From: CAZAQK01 sp964535825
Lineage (GTDB): Bacteria > Pseudomonadota > Alphaproteobacteria > Rickettsiales > SXRF01
Length of the DNA: 59,405 nucleotides
Direction of reading: 5' to 3'
Assembly (NCBI GenBank): GCA_964535825.1
Contig: CAZHUC010000009.1
Location: forward strand, 1-59,405
Both the position numbers and the translations under genes were made by a program. Under the pieces are notes generated by a model. It had not been told where the DNA came from. It saw only the letters and a list, made by a program, of their open reading frames with translations, and ran no database searches. This document shows, piece by piece, positions 32,734 through 42,199 of this stretch (positions are counted from its first letter, which is position 1; each line of letters begins with the position of its first letter).

Positions 32734-34035
32734 TTATAACGGCAACAGTGGTGACCATGCCGGGTCAGATCCATCCATAGGTGTTAGCACTTCACGAAGG
32801 TTATGTCCCGTTAAATCAACAGAATATAGACGGGTATTTCCCATGCGCCCGCGAGAGTTAGGGAATTGGCGGTGGAACACGATCACGCGGCCGTTCGGTG
32901 CCCAGCTTGGGCCTTCGTCCATGTAACTTTCGGTGAGTACGCGTTCACCAGAGCCATCCGGACGCATGACACCGATATAGAAACGTCCCTGATACATCTT
33001 GGTGAAGGCGATGAGGTCGCCACGCGGAGACCATACCGGCGTGCCGTAGCGGCCATTGCCAAAGCTGATGCGCTGGATATCGCCACCACCGGCATTCATC
33101 ACATAAAGCTGTTGAGAGCCGCCGCGGTCAGAGTTGAACACGATACGGCTGCCATCAGGTGAATAGCTCGGTGATGTGTCGATGCTGTTGCCCGAGGTCA
33201 GTTTGATGAGCTGGCGATTGCGCAGGTCCATCTTGAAAAGCTGGGTGCTGCCGCCGGATGCAATAGACATCACGATAGAATTTCCATCGTTAGAGAAACG
33301 CGGTGCGAACGACATGCCTTCGAATGTTCCCAGTGATTCTTCGCGGCCTGTCTGCAGGTCGCGCAAATAAACGCGTGGCTGTTTGCCGGCGTAAGAAAGA
33401 TACAATATCTCCTGAGAGCTTGGAGAGAAGCGTGGAGTAAGTACCAGCGCGCGCCCATCAGTCAGGTATTTATGATTCTCGCCGTCCTGATCCATGATGG
33501 CAAGGCGCTTGATACGCTTAAGGTCCGGGCCACTTTCCGATACATACACAATGCGTGAATCAAAATACCCATCTTCACCGGTCAGGCGCTTATATATCTC
33601 ATCCGCGATGATGTGGGCGATACGACGCCAGTTATTGCGGAAGGTATTATATTCTTTGCCGGCGATCTGTTGTTCGGCATACACATCCCACAGGCGGAAC
33701 GACACTTTCAGCTTATCACCGCTTTCAGCGATGACCATACCGGTCACCAGTGCGGCAGCATTGATCTTGCGCCAATCACCGAAGCGCGGGTTGCTGGTCT
33801 GGGTGGTGATCTGCTCAATGAAAGCCTGCTGGCTGATAGGGCGGAACAGGCCGCTGCGCTCGAGATCGGCGGATACGACGCGCATAATTTCTGCGCCCAT
33901 GCCGTTGCCGGGAAGATCAGGCAACGCTATCGGTAAAGGGTCTACATTGCCGCGTGTGATGTCGATCTTCAGTACGGCGTGTGCAGGGGTTGAGAGGAAG
34001 AAGAAAGCTACAAGCAGTGTTAAAAAGCGCGTCAT
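32734..34035 (-). CDS. tolB: Tol-Pal system periplasmic beta-propeller TolB
   Basis: 433 residues. The signal peptide ends FFLSTPAHA. The N-terminal alpha/beta domain is at about residues 22-160. A six-bladed propeller follows with repeated blade motifs such as FSPSSQEILYLSY, YSPDGSRIVFNSDRGG and WSPRGDLIAFTK. TolB binds Pal in the periplasm and is moved by the TolQRA motor. The order tolQRAB-pal-cpoB is complete here. Confidence 0.98.
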   Translation of the reverse strand: MTRFLTLLVAFFFLSTPAHAVLKIDITRGNVDPLPIALPDLPGNGMGAEIMRVVSADLERSGLFRPISQQAFIEQITTQTSNPRFGDWRKINAAALVTGMVIAESGDKLKVSFRLWDVYAEQQIAGKEYNTFRNNWRRIAHIIADEIYKRLTGEDGYFDSRIVYVSESGPDLKRIKRLAIMDQDGENHKYLTDGRALVLTPRFSPSSQEILYLSYAGKQPRVYLRDLQTGREESLGTFEGMSFAPRFSNDGNSIVMSIASGGSTQLFKMDLRNRQLIKLTSGNSIDTSPSYSPDGSRIVFNSDRGGSQQLYVMNAGGGDIQRISFGNGRYGTPVWSPRGDLIAFTKMYQGRFYIGVMRPDGSGERVLTESYMDEGPSWAPNGRVIVFHRQFPNSRGRMGNTRLYSVDLTGHNLREVLTPMDGSDPAWSPLLPL

Positions 34036-34150
34036 GTCTGTATTTTCCTGATTAAGCTAACGGTGGGAAGACATATCTATACGAAATGTAAGCTTCGCTC
34101 AAGCCTCCGCATGAAAGTATTTTTACTTCCATATGCGATTTTTATACGGC

Positions 34151-34957
34151 CTAGAAGAGCATTTCTTTAGGATCGAATCGGAGTTCCATTTCGCGCCAAC
34201 GAGAATATTTTTCCGGTGGCAGGTTTTTCAGAGGGCTACATTGCTTTACCGCACGTATGGCAGAATCTGCAGCAGCACGATAGAATGTATCGCTTGAGTA
34301 GCGACTCTTGCTTTCCCGTGCGAGCTCTACTTTGATTACGCTTCCATCCTGTGCAAATTCTGCCTTCAGAACAATAACGAGCTCATGTGCATCTTTGGCA
34401 CCAGCAGGAGGGCTCCAACATTTTGCATATTGACTCTTGATGGCGTCCTCCTCGCTGATGGAAAGCGGCAGTGTCGGGTCATACTGGTCGGATTTGCTTT
34501 TACCGCCGCCATCTTCCTTCTGTTTCTCTTTTTTATCTTTTTGTGCGGTGTCCTTCACGGCCTTGAGAACGGCCGCCAGATCTTCTTCCTTCGCCTTTTT
34601 CTTATCTTCTTTTTTCTCTTCAGGCTTCTTTTCCAGCTTCTTCTCTGTTTCTTTCGGCTTTTTCACCTCGGCTGGTTTTTCTGCCGGTGGAGGAGGGGTG
34701 GATTCCTCGGCGGCCTTTACTGGTGGCGCAGGTTTTGTTTGTGCTTTGGGCTCTTCTGGTTTTTCTTTCTCTGCCAATTTCTCGGAGCGTTTAACATTGC
34801 TGATGGTGCTGATGGGGAGAAGCTCCACTGTAATGGCCTGTGGCTCGATCTCGCGATCTCTATCAAGTATGGAAGGCAGGCCAAAAATGACCAGAAACAG
34901 CACGAACGCGTGAAGTGCTGCAGAATAGGTCAGTCCTTTCTGGCGTTCCTCGTACAC
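34151..34957 (-). CDS. tolA: Tol-Pal system protein TolA
   Basis: 268 residues. One N-terminal membrane helix (AALHAFVLFLVIFGLPSI) is followed by a long Lys/Glu/Pro/Ala helical region (about residues 60-150) that spans the periplasm. The C-terminal domain includes QYAKCWSPPAGAKDAHELVIVLKAEFAQDGSV and two cysteines, as in TolA/TonB C-domains. It couples the TolQR motor to TolB-Pal. The start is taken 3 bases after tolR ends. Confidence 0.95.
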   Translation of the reverse strand: MYEERQKGLTYSAALHAFVLFLVIFGLPSILDRDREIEPQAITVELLPISTISNVKRSEKLAEKEKPEEPKAQTKPAPPVKAAEESTPPPPAEKPAEVKKPKETEKKLEKKPEEKKEDKKKAKEEDLAAVLKAVKDTAQKDKKEKQKEDGGGKSKSDQYDPTLPLSISEEDAIKSQYAKCWSPPAGAKDAHELVIVLKAEFAQDGSVIKVELARESKSRYSSDTFYRAAADSAIRAVKQCSPLKNLPPEKYSRWREMELRFDPKEMLF

Positions 34958-34960
34958 TGG

Positions 34961-35416
34961 TTACTTGCCTTTACCTGCTACAGTGCCAACATCGGTAAGC
35001 AGCGCAACCTTATTGAAACCAGCTGCATTGACTTCGCCTACAACCTGCATGATCTTACCGTAATCGACGTTCTTGTCGCCGCGTACGAAGATACGCGTGT
35101 CTTTCTTTTCCTTGGTGATAGCACCCAGTTTTTCCCTGAAATCTTTCAGCGATACAGACGTTTTTTGAATATAGATCTTGCCATCTGAGGTGATGGAGAC
35201 CGTCAGCGGTTCATCCTGACCTTGTACGGGATTGGCTGAGGTTTCCGGCAGATCGACCGTGACACCGGTGGTCATCATCGGTGCGGCTACCATGAAGATG
35301 ATGAGCAGTACCAGCATCACGTCCACCATCGGGGTGATGTTTATCTCGGCAAAGCTGCTCTGCCTGCCATTGCGTCTGCGGCTGCCGCCGCCATTACCAT
35401 TGAGACTTGCGCCCAT
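34961..35416 (-). CDS. tolR: Tol-Pal system motor protein TolR
   Basis: 151 residues of the ExbD/TolR family. The N-terminus is basic and Gly-rich. A single membrane helix with the proton-path Asp lies in ITPMVDVMLVLLIIFMVAAP, and a periplasmic domain follows. It forms the proton-driven motor with TolQ. Gaps to tolQ and tolA are 3 bases each. Confidence 0.97.
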   Translation of the reverse strand: MGASLNGNGGGSRRRNGRQSSFAEINITPMVDVMLVLLIIFMVAAPMMTTGVTVDLPETSANPVQGQDEPLTVSITSDGKIYIQKTSVSLKDFREKLGAITKEKKDTRIFVRGDKNVDYGKIMQVVGEVNAAGFNKVALLTDVGTVAGKGK

Positions 35417-35419
35417 AGA

Positions 35420-36166
35420 TCAAGCCTCCAACTGGCGGGAAAGGATGGTATCGAACTCTGTGGAGAAATCTTCCAGCTTGTTGGAAAAACGCACAACCTC
35501 AATGTTGAATTTATTGTACGCGATAACCGCAGGAATAGCAGCGAACAAGCCGATAGCTGTTGCAAATAATGCTTCTGCGATACCGGGGGCTACCGCAACA
35601 AGAGACGTATTTTTAGACAGTGCGATGGAATGGAAGCTATGCATGATCCCCCATACCGTACCGAACAGACCAATAAATGGTGCTGATGAGCCAGTGGTGG
35701 CAAGGAAACCAAGGCCGCTTTCTAAGTGCTCGATCTCGCGGTTGCGGGCAACCAGCATCACCTGCACGATCCGGTCACGCAGGCCGATCTTGATGCCTTG
35801 TTGTGGCGTGCTGCCTTTGCTTTTGGAGCGGAACCATTCTTCCATGGCGGCAATAAAAATATTGGCCATAGGGTGGCCGCCGCGCTTTTTGGTTTTTTCA
35901 TGGAACTGGTCAAGCGCTTCGGATGACCAGAAATCATTTTCAAATTTGGTAGCTTTTGCCTTAACGCGGCGGAACAGGAAGGTTTTTTCAAAAATAATCG
36001 CCCAGCTCCAGAAGGATGCAAAAAGCAATGACAGAATCACGAGTTGTACCACAATATCTGCCTGCGAGAACATGCCCCAGATGGAAAAATCAAATGCAGG
36101 CGCGGTGCCTGCCAGATCGGTGGATGCAACACCTTCTACTGCTGTGGATACTGCTGTGTTTGCCAT
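35420..36166 (-). CDS. tolQ: Tol-Pal system motor protein TolQ
   Basis: 248-residue ExbB/TolQ/MotA-family protein with three membrane helices: IVVQLVILSLLFASFWSWAI, FLATTGSSAPFIGLFGTVWG and ALFATAIGLFAAIPAVIAYN. The conserved TGSSAPFIGLFGTVWG and ATAIGLFAAIPA motifs line the pore around TolR. It energises outer-membrane constriction at division. Confidence 0.97.
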   Translation of the reverse strand: MANTAVSTAVEGVASTDLAGTAPAFDFSIWGMFSQADIVVQLVILSLLFASFWSWAIIFEKTFLFRRVKAKATKFENDFWSSEALDQFHEKTKKRGGHPMANIFIAAMEEWFRSKSKGSTPQQGIKIGLRDRIVQVMLVARNREIEHLESGLGFLATTGSSAPFIGLFGTVWGIMHSFHSIALSKNTSLVAVAPGIAEALFATAIGLFAAIPAVIAYNKFNIEVVRFSNKLEDFSTEFDTILSRQLEA

Positions 36167-36184
36167 GGTCTCAACTGTCTTTCG

Positions 36185-36589
36185 TTAGTGGTTATTAAAA
36201 ATCTTGGTTATTGCGTCTTTGATCTCGGACGGCAGACGCGTCGGTTTCATGCCTTCACCTACCACTGCTAAGCGGATAGATAAAGTTACAAGTATGTCAT
36301 TATCTTTTTTTATGGTCTGACTCATATCAAGGCTTGCTGTGCCTATATCGTCGAGGTGTGACTCGATTGTCAACAAGTCATCCAGTCGGGCTGGTTTGAA
36401 AAATTCGATATGGCAGGTACGCACGGCAAAGGCGATCTTTTGTTCGCCCAGCAATGTTTGCTGGCTGATACCGACCTGACGCAATGCCTCGGTACGTGCG
36501 CGTTCAGCGAATTTCAGGTAATTCGCATGATACACCACACCGCCGGCATCGGTATCTTCATAATAAACACGGATGGGATATTGGTGCAT
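36185..36589 (-). CDS. ybgC: acyl-CoA thioesterase YbgC (hotdog fold)
   Basis: About 134 residues from the ATG at 36589, four bases after the ruvB stop. A start at 36616 would overlap ruvB by 23 bases. The 4HBT motif YYEDTDAGGVVYHANYLKF contains the catalytic Asp, with FAERARTEALRQVG after it. YbgC hydrolyses short or long acyl-CoA and is almost always the first gene of tol-pal operons in Proteobacteria, as here. Confidence 0.95.
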   Translation of the reverse strand: MHQYPIRVYYEDTDAGGVVYHANYLKFAERARTEALRQVGISQQTLLGEQKIAFAVRTCHIEFFKPARLDDLLTIESHLDDIGTASLDMSQTIKKDNDILVTLSIRLAVVGEGMKPTRLPSEIKDAITKIFNNH

Positions 36590-36593
36590 TGTG

Positions 36594-37643
36594 TTATGCG
36601 TCTTCGTTCGTTTCATCCAGTGGCAGGGTGGCCACCTGTGCAGGGGGCTTAAGGCCCAGATGCTTGAAACAGGTATGCGTCAGCATACGCCCGCGCGGTG
36701 TGCGCTGTAAGAATCCGACCTGTAGCAGATAAGGCTCGATGGTTTCTTCAATCGCGTCGCGTTGTTCGGAAAGTGCTGCTGCGATGGTTTCAACTCCTAC
36801 AGGCCCACCCTGATAATGCTCGGCGATGTAGGTGAGGTAGCGCCTGTCGGCAGAATCGAGCCCGAGACTATCAACTTCCAGACGGCGAAGTGCTTTGTCG
36901 GCCAGTTTCTTATCGATCGCTTTGCTATCATCAGCATGCGCAAAGTCGCGCACACGGCGCAGCAGGCGAAGCGCGATACGCGGCGTGCCGCGCGAACGGC
37001 AGGCAATTTCGTGTGAACCATCCTTGGTGATGTCGATGGCAAGTTTTTCCGCAGCGCGTTCGATCACATGCTGTAATGCCTTGGTGTCATAGAAACGCAA
37101 ACGCAGCGGAATGCCGAAGCGATCACGCAGCGGGTTAGCAAGCAAGCCAAGCCGTGTGGTTGCGCCGACGAGCGTAAATTTTGGCAGGTCGATACGCACC
37201 GTGCGGGCCGCCGGGCCTTCACCGATCATCAGGTCAAGCTTGAAATCCTCCATAGCGGGGTACAGCACCTCTTCCACGGCGGGATTCAGGCGATGTATCT
37301 CGTCCACGAAAAGTACATCGTTCGGTTGCAAGCTGGTCAGCACAGCGGCGAGGTCTCCGGCTTTTGTTAGTATCGGTCCGGAGGTAGGACGAAAGCCAAC
37401 CCCCATTTCCTTTGCAACAATTTGTGCCAGGGTGGTTTTGCCAAGGCCCGGCGGGCCATAAAGCAATACATGATCGAGTGCGTCCTTGCGTGAGCGCGCC
37501 GCATTTACGAATATCTTGAGGTTCTCGCAGACTTCCGGCTGGCCGACGAATTCATTGAATGATACAGGGCGCAGCGCGTGCTGGCCGGAATCGTCTTCGT
37601 TCTCGGCAGGGGTGATGAGGCGGTTTGTGGCGTCCTGTGTCAT
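36594..37643 (-). CDS. ruvB: Holliday-junction branch-migration helicase RuvB
   Basis: 349 residues. Walker A is GPPGLGKTTLAQ near residue 68, Walker B is FVDEIHRLN, sensor motifs lie near GATTRLGLLANPLRDRFG, and the winged-helix domain includes GPVGVETIAAALSE. The hexameric AAA motor drives branch migration with RuvA. It overlaps ruvA by 4 bases. Confidence 0.99.
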   Translation of the reverse strand: MTQDATNRLITPAENEDDSGQHALRPVSFNEFVGQPEVCENLKIFVNAARSRKDALDHVLLYGPPGLGKTTLAQIVAKEMGVGFRPTSGPILTKAGDLAAVLTSLQPNDVLFVDEIHRLNPAVEEVLYPAMEDFKLDLMIGEGPAARTVRIDLPKFTLVGATTRLGLLANPLRDRFGIPLRLRFYDTKALQHVIERAAEKLAIDITKDGSHEIACRSRGTPRIALRLLRRVRDFAHADDSKAIDKKLADKALRRLEVDSLGLDSADRRYLTYIAEHYQGGPVGVETIAAALSEQRDAIEETIEPYLLQVGFLQRTPRGRMLTHTCFKHLGLKPPAQVATLPLDETNEDA

Positions 37644-38272
37644 CCGCGCATCAGCTCCTTCAGGCTAAGTTTTATCAGCTGGTCAAGTTCGGTTACTTCC
37701 GACTGGCTGGCTTTCAGCGCCGCAGTATAGGCTTCGGACCTGGAGTAGCCAAGATTTACAAGTGCGGAGATGGCATCATCATGTGGTGTGGCGGCGGGTG
37801 GCACAGCCGCAGATTTGCTGGCGGCTTTCTTTTCACCTTCCATAGGTAATGAGCCGCCGCCAACAGGTAGCTTGGTCGCTTTATCTTTCAGCTCGGTCAC
37901 GATGCGCTCGGCAAGGCCTGCGCCAATGCCTTTGATACGTGAAAACGCCGTGGTGTCTTTTGCCATGATGGCATGGGCAAGCTGGGCAGGTGAGTATGCC
38001 GACATAATGACCAGTGCCACTTTATTGCCGACGCGCTGCACGGTGGTAAGCAGGCGAAACCATTCGCGGTCTACCACATCGGAGAATCCATACAGATGGA
38101 TATGTTCTTCACGCACATGGGTTTCGATGACGAGTTCAGCCGCCTGACCAGCAGCGGGGAGGGCAGCCAGCGTGCGGCCGGAACAGAATACATGATAGCC
38201 GACGCCGCCGACATCAAGGATAACAAAATCTTCGCCGATTTCATCCACACGTCCGCGCAGTTTACCGATCAT
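37640..38272 (-). CDS. ruvA: Holliday-junction DNA-binding protein RuvA
   Basis: 210 residues. The N-terminal OB domain is MIGKLRGRVDEIGEDFVILDVGGVGYHVF. Helix-hairpin-helix motifs lie near LLTTVQRVGNKVALVIMSAY and ISRIKGIGAGLAERIV-like residues, and the C-terminal domain III (DAISALVNLGYSRSEAYTA) contacts RuvB. It binds four-way junctions. There are four-base overlaps on both sides (ruvC and ruvB). Confidence 0.98.
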   Translation of the reverse strand: MIGKLRGRVDEIGEDFVILDVGGVGYHVFCSGRTLAALPAAGQAAELVIETHVREEHIHLYGFSDVVDREWFRLLTTVQRVGNKVALVIMSAYSPAQLAHAIMAKDTTAFSRIKGIGAGLAERIVTELKDKATKLPVGGGSLPMEGEKKAASKSAAVPPAATPHDDAISALVNLGYSRSEAYTAALKASQSEVTELDQLIKLSLKELMRG

Positions 38273-38769
38273 GCGAGTGCTCCCGATGTGATATGATTCA
38301 ACGTGCGATGGTGTGCATGGCAGATAGCAACCGCCAGCGCGTCCGATGCATCGGCTTTGGCTGCGTTACTTCCCGGCAACAATGTTTTCACCATCATAGC
38401 CACCTGTTGCTTGTCCGCATGGCCTTTACCCACCACGCTTTTTTTAACCATGGTGGCACTATACTCGCTTACCGGAAGTCTGGCCAGCGAAAGCGCAAGT
38501 AAAAGTGCTCCACGCGCCTGTCCCAGTTTCAGGGCAGAGGCTGCGTTGTTATTCATAAAAGTTTCTTCAACTGCGGCTTCTTCTGCGCCATAGACTTGTG
38601 CGGCTTCGATGATGCCATCGTGCAGTTGCCGCAGACGTTCAGGAGTCGGGGCATCAGCAGTGCTTGTGACCACGCCGCATGCCACGAACGAAAGCTGGTT
38701 CTGTTTGGAAATAATGATGCCCCAACCTGTACGCTGCAAACCCGGGTCAACGCCGAGGATGATGGTCAT
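38269..38769 (-). CDS. ruvC: Holliday-junction resolvase RuvC
   Basis: 166 residues with an RNase H-like fold. The catalytic acids are visible as Asp in ILGVDPGLQRTGWG, Glu in AAVEETFMNNN, and the Asp pair in KADASDALAVAICHAHH. It cuts junctions symmetrically. The YebC gene upstream overlaps by 4 bases, giving the common yebC-ruvC-ruvA-ruvB order. Confidence 0.98.
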   Translation of the reverse strand: MTIILGVDPGLQRTGWGIIISKQNQLSFVACGVVTSTADAPTPERLRQLHDGIIEAAQVYGAEEAAVEETFMNNNAASALKLGQARGALLLALSLARLPVSEYSATMVKKSVVGKGHADKQQVAMMVKTLLPGSNAAKADASDALAVAICHAHHRTLNHITSGALA

Positions 38770-39515
38770 GCACTGAGCGCCGTCATCATCGCTTCAGGGA
38801 TATCCACATTGGTGAATACCTCCTGTACATCATCATTGTCATCAAGCACCTCCACCATTTTCATGAGTTGTTTTGCTTGTTCTTCATTCACCGGTGATGT
38901 GGTCTTTGGGATCCATGTGATCTTGGCGGATGTTGCCGCGCCAAAAGATTTCTCCAGCGCATCACGCACCGCGCCGAAATTTTCCTGCGAGCAGGTGATG
39001 GTGTAATTTTCGGCATCGGCATCACAATTATCAGCGCCTGCTTCCAGTGCGGCCTCGAACATGGCATCTTCCCCGGCAACGGAGATGGGGTAAACCAGCC
39101 AGCCACAACGTTCGAACATGAAGCTCACGCTGCCGGTCTCACCCATGTTGCCACTGTATTTGGTGAAGATGGAGCGTATATCGGATGCGCTGCGGTTACG
39201 GTTATCAGTGAGTGCCTGCACGATGACAGCCACACCACCCGGGCCATAGCCCTCGTAACGAACTTCTTCGAAATTATCAGTATCTACGTTGCCGCTGCCG
39301 CGTTTGATCGCCGCTTCAATTTTATCGCGAGGCATATTCTCCTCACGCGCCCATGCGATGGCGGCTCTAAGGCGTGGATTCACATTAGGATCAGGCATGC
39401 CCAGCTTGGCTGCGGAAATGATCTCACGCGTCACCTTGGTGAAGATCTTCGCTTTCTTGGCATCCTTTGCACCTTTACGGTGCATGATGTTCTTAAATTG
39501 CGAATGACCTGCCAT
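38766..39515 (-). CDS. yebC: YebC/PmpR family protein
   Basis: 249 residues. The hallmark N-terminus is AGHSQFKNIMHRKGAKDAKKAKIF, followed by the RAAIAWAREENMPRDKIEAAIKRGSG and YEGYGPGGVAVIVQALTDNRNR segments. Family members have been described both as DNA-binding regulators and, more recently, as factors that relieve ribosome stalling at proline stretches. The latter may matter in a genome whose surface proteins contain long proline repeats. It begins the ruv operon. Confidence 0.96.
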   Translation of the reverse strand: MAGHSQFKNIMHRKGAKDAKKAKIFTKVTREIISAAKLGMPDPNVNPRLRAAIAWAREENMPRDKIEAAIKRGSGNVDTDNFEEVRYEGYGPGGVAVIVQALTDNRNRSASDIRSIFTKYSGNMGETGSVSFMFERCGWLVYPISVAGEDAMFEAALEAGADNCDADAENYTITCSQENFGAVRDALEKSFGAATSAKITWIPKTTSPVNEEQAKQLMKMVEVLDDNDDVQEVFTNVDIPEAMMTALSA

Positions 39516-39516
39516 G

Positions 39517-41151
39517 CTATTTTCCTGAATCGAGGAAAATATCTACGCGGTCTGGCTCGCCGCCCGGGTTCTTGTCGCCCTGCGCCTGCACATTGATGCG
39601 CAGGTTGGCCACGCCCTGTTCGATCAGGTAGGCACGCACTGCAAGTGCACGAGAAAGAGAGATACGACGTGCTGTGCTTGCCTGGTCATTCATGTTGGCG
39701 GCATATGACATCAGGTTCACACGCAACTTATCATTGGCATTCACTTTCTTTGCAAGTTCCTCAAGCTGTGGCTTGATGCTCAGTGGCACGGCCGTTTCGG
39801 TTGACCTGAAGCTGATGGACATATCCGGTTTCTCAGCCTTGTCATTTGCCGGAGCTGCTGCCTCTTTAGGTGCAGGTTTTTCTTCTGCAGCAGCAGGTGC
39901 TTCTTTTGGCGCATCCTCAGGGGTAATGAGCTCTACCGGCTTAGGAGCATCAACGGTTGGTAAAGCAGGCGGCGCAGGAGGTTCTGGAAGTTTTATCTCC
40001 TCGGCCGGTGCGGGTACAGGAGGTGCAGGTGGAACGATCTCTGCTGGCTTAGCATCAACAGCTGGTGCTGGCGGTAAGCCAGGCAGTGGCGGCAGTGCCG
40101 GTTTTGCATCCGGTGCTGGTGGTGCTGGGATCGCAGGTAATTCCTGAGATGGAGCATCACCTACAGGTGCAGGGATGGCAGGAGCTTCTTCCGCCGGAGC
40201 AGGTGCAGCAGGTACAGCCACCGCTGGCATATCAATAGCGGGCTCTTCTTCCTGCGGTGGAGCTGGTGGCGCGATCAATGCTTTTTCCAGCGCGCTTTCT
40301 GTTTCCGGTGCTACCGGTTTTTCATCAACCGGAGCTACAGGCTCTGGCGGCACGACCGCAGGCACTTCTACAGCGGGTGCAGGTGGCGGTGGCGGAGCAA
40401 TGGCCGGCTCTTCCTTCACTGGTGTTGCTTCTGGCGCAGGTGCATCTGGCACTACAGGAGCTACTGGTTCTGCTGGCGGAGCTTCTACTTTCGGAGCTTC
40501 AGCCGGTTCTTCCTTAGCTGGCTGTTTGTCTTTTTTCTTCTTTTTATCTTTTTTCTGTTCAGGTTTCTTGGTTTCAACAGGTTCAGCTTTTTCTACTGGC
40601 GCAGGCTCAGGAGCTGCCGGAGTTTCTATAGCTGCTGGCTGTTCAATTGGTACAACTTCCGGTTCAGGGGTCTTTACAGGTTCTGGCTTAGGTGCTTCTT
40701 CCACCTTTTTCTCAGGTGCTTTTTTCACAGGCGCAGGTTTTGGCTTATCGGTAATTGGCTTTCTGTTCTTGATGAACTTGGGCTCATTCTTATTGATGAC
40801 CTGGCCTTTTGGTCCTTCGATCCATTCAAGTTTCTGGCCATCAGAAGGAGCTTGCACCGCTTGCGGGCTAGGAACAGGTGTGGTCACTGGAACTGGTTGC
40901 GCAACCTGTGGTGCTACCTGAGGTTTTTCTTTAATGACGACCGGCTTTGCAACGCTCTTTTCTTCGGTAACAGGTACTGCCGGAGCGTCCGCACTGCGGT
41001 ATTTATCCAGAACATCCAGATTGAGTTCGATGTTGGGCTGTGCAGGATTTGATCTGTTGTCGAAAGCAAATGCTTCGGCTGCCAGGAACGATGGCACAAG
41101 CGATAAACAGACAACTGCAACACGGATAAAAACAGGGGCAGGACGGGTCAT
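39517..41151 (-). CDS. OmpA-like C-terminal domain protein with long Pro/Ala/Glu linker
   Basis: 544 residues. A signal peptide ends PSFLAAEAFA. A low-complexity region of about 350 residues dominated by Pro, Ala, Glu and Lys spans roughly residues 60-430, with a Lys-rich stretch (KKPEQKKDKKKKKDK) near residue 200. The C-terminal 100 residues resemble an OmpA/MotB domain (LKINV-type pattern LRVNLMSYAANMNDQASTARRISLSRALAVRAYLIEQG). The usual peptidoglycan-binding Asp/Arg pair is not obvious, so binding is uncertain. The linker could span the periplasm. The stop lies 1 base before the yebC start. Confidence 0.75.
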   Translation of the reverse strand: MTRPAPVFIRVAVVCLSLVPSFLAAEAFAFDNRSNPAQPNIELNLDVLDKYRSADAPAVPVTEEKSVAKPVVIKEKPQVAPQVAQPVPVTTPVPSPQAVQAPSDGQKLEWIEGPKGQVINKNEPKFIKNRKPITDKPKPAPVKKAPEKKVEEAPKPEPVKTPEPEVVPIEQPAAIETPAAPEPAPVEKAEPVETKKPEQKKDKKKKKDKQPAKEEPAEAPKVEAPPAEPVAPVVPDAPAPEATPVKEEPAIAPPPPPAPAVEVPAVVPPEPVAPVDEKPVAPETESALEKALIAPPAPPQEEEPAIDMPAVAVPAAPAPAEEAPAIPAPVGDAPSQELPAIPAPPAPDAKPALPPLPGLPPAPAVDAKPAEIVPPAPPVPAPAEEIKLPEPPAPPALPTVDAPKPVELITPEDAPKEAPAAAEEKPAPKEAAAPANDKAEKPDMSISFRSTETAVPLSIKPQLEELAKKVNANDKLRVNLMSYAANMNDQASTARRISLSRALAVRAYLIEQGVANLRINVQAQGDKNPGGEPDRVDIFLDSGK

Positions 41152-41240
41152 AAGATCCTTTTTGCTGATAGGGGCATATGTGAGCCTCCATGATTAAGCA
41201 AAACAACCACTACGGGCAACTGAAATTTATGTAATTATTC

Positions 41241-42199
41241 TCAGGCGGCTTTTGCCACCAGTGACTGAACGGAAGAAGAAAGGCTGCCATTGCAGGCAAC
41301 CAGCGTACGAGAGTAACAGTTTGCAGGATTCCCAGAGAGATCCATTACTTTTCCGCCAGCTTCCTGCACCATCAGCATGCCAGCTGCGATATCCCATGAT
41401 TCGATGCTGGTGTAGAACCCGCCATCAAGGCGGCCAGNNNNNNNNNNNNNNNNNNNNNNNNNNNNNNNNNNNNNNNNNNNNNNNNNNNNNNNNNNNNNNN
41501 NNNNNNNNNNNNNNNNNNNNNNNNNNNNNNNNNNNNNGCTGCGATATCCCATGATTCGATGCTGGTGTAGAACCCGCCATCAAGGCGGCCAGCGGCGATA
41601 TAGGCAAGGTCAAGTGCGGTTGCGCCCAAGCGGCGGATGGTCTGCTCGCCGGTTGCAAGATTTTGGTAGGTCTTTTGCTCGGTAGGCGTGAGCTTCTTAA
41701 GCGTCTTTGTGCCAGAGCTTGCGAACATGGCATCGGCCATTTTGTCGCGGCCGGAAACGACCAGCCGGCGGTTGTTAAGGAACGCGCCTTTATATTGTTC
41801 GGCTGTGAACATTTCATTATGGATGGGATCGTAGATCACACCGGCAATGATGTTGGTATTGCCATTTGCTTCGCGCTTCTCAAGCGCAATAGAAATGCAG
41901 AAATACGGTACGGCATGTATAAAGTTGCTGGTGCCATCCAGCGGGTCAATGATGAAGCGGTGCACACCATCTTTGCCTGCGATCTCGCCACCTTCTTCCA
42001 TCAGAAACCCAAAGTCAGGGCGTGCAATGGAAAGCTCTTTGTGGAGCAGTTTCTCAGTGCGTGTATCTGCGTTGGTCACAAAGGTGGATGCCCCTTTGCG
42101 TGATACCTGAAGGTTATCTACTTCGCCAAAATCACGCAGTAATCCTTTGGATGCCTTGAGGGCAGCCGCGGTCATCACATTGATGAGTGGTGATTGCAT
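41241..42199 (-). CDS. suhB: inositol-1-monophosphatase family protein (SuhB-like), split by an assembly artefact
   Basis: Read past the gap, the gene codes for about 267 residues, the normal family length. The metal-binding motifs are FLMEEGGEIAG, FIIDPLDGTSNFIHAVPYF and, after the join, SIESWDIAAGMLMVQEAGG. The family dephosphorylates inositol phosphate or related sugar phosphates, and SuhB proteins also take part in rRNA antitermination. A 100-N gap at 41438-41537 is flanked by two identical 55-base copies. Removing one copy plus the gap (155 bases) restores the frame exactly, so the gene is very likely intact. Its ATG shares one base with the efp stop (TAATG). Confidence 0.9.
41438..41537. 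other. assembly gap (100 N) flanked by a 55-base duplicate
   Basis: Exactly 100 N. The 55 bases before it (41383-41437) are identical to the 55 after it (41538-41592). This is what results when a scaffolder joins two contigs that overlap by an assembly k-mer of 55 and fails to merge them. Confidence 0.95.

Noticed and set aside
41241..42199. Frameshift or pseudogene call for suhB
   Set aside because: The break is fully explained by an unmerged 55-base contig overlap plus a 100-N placeholder.
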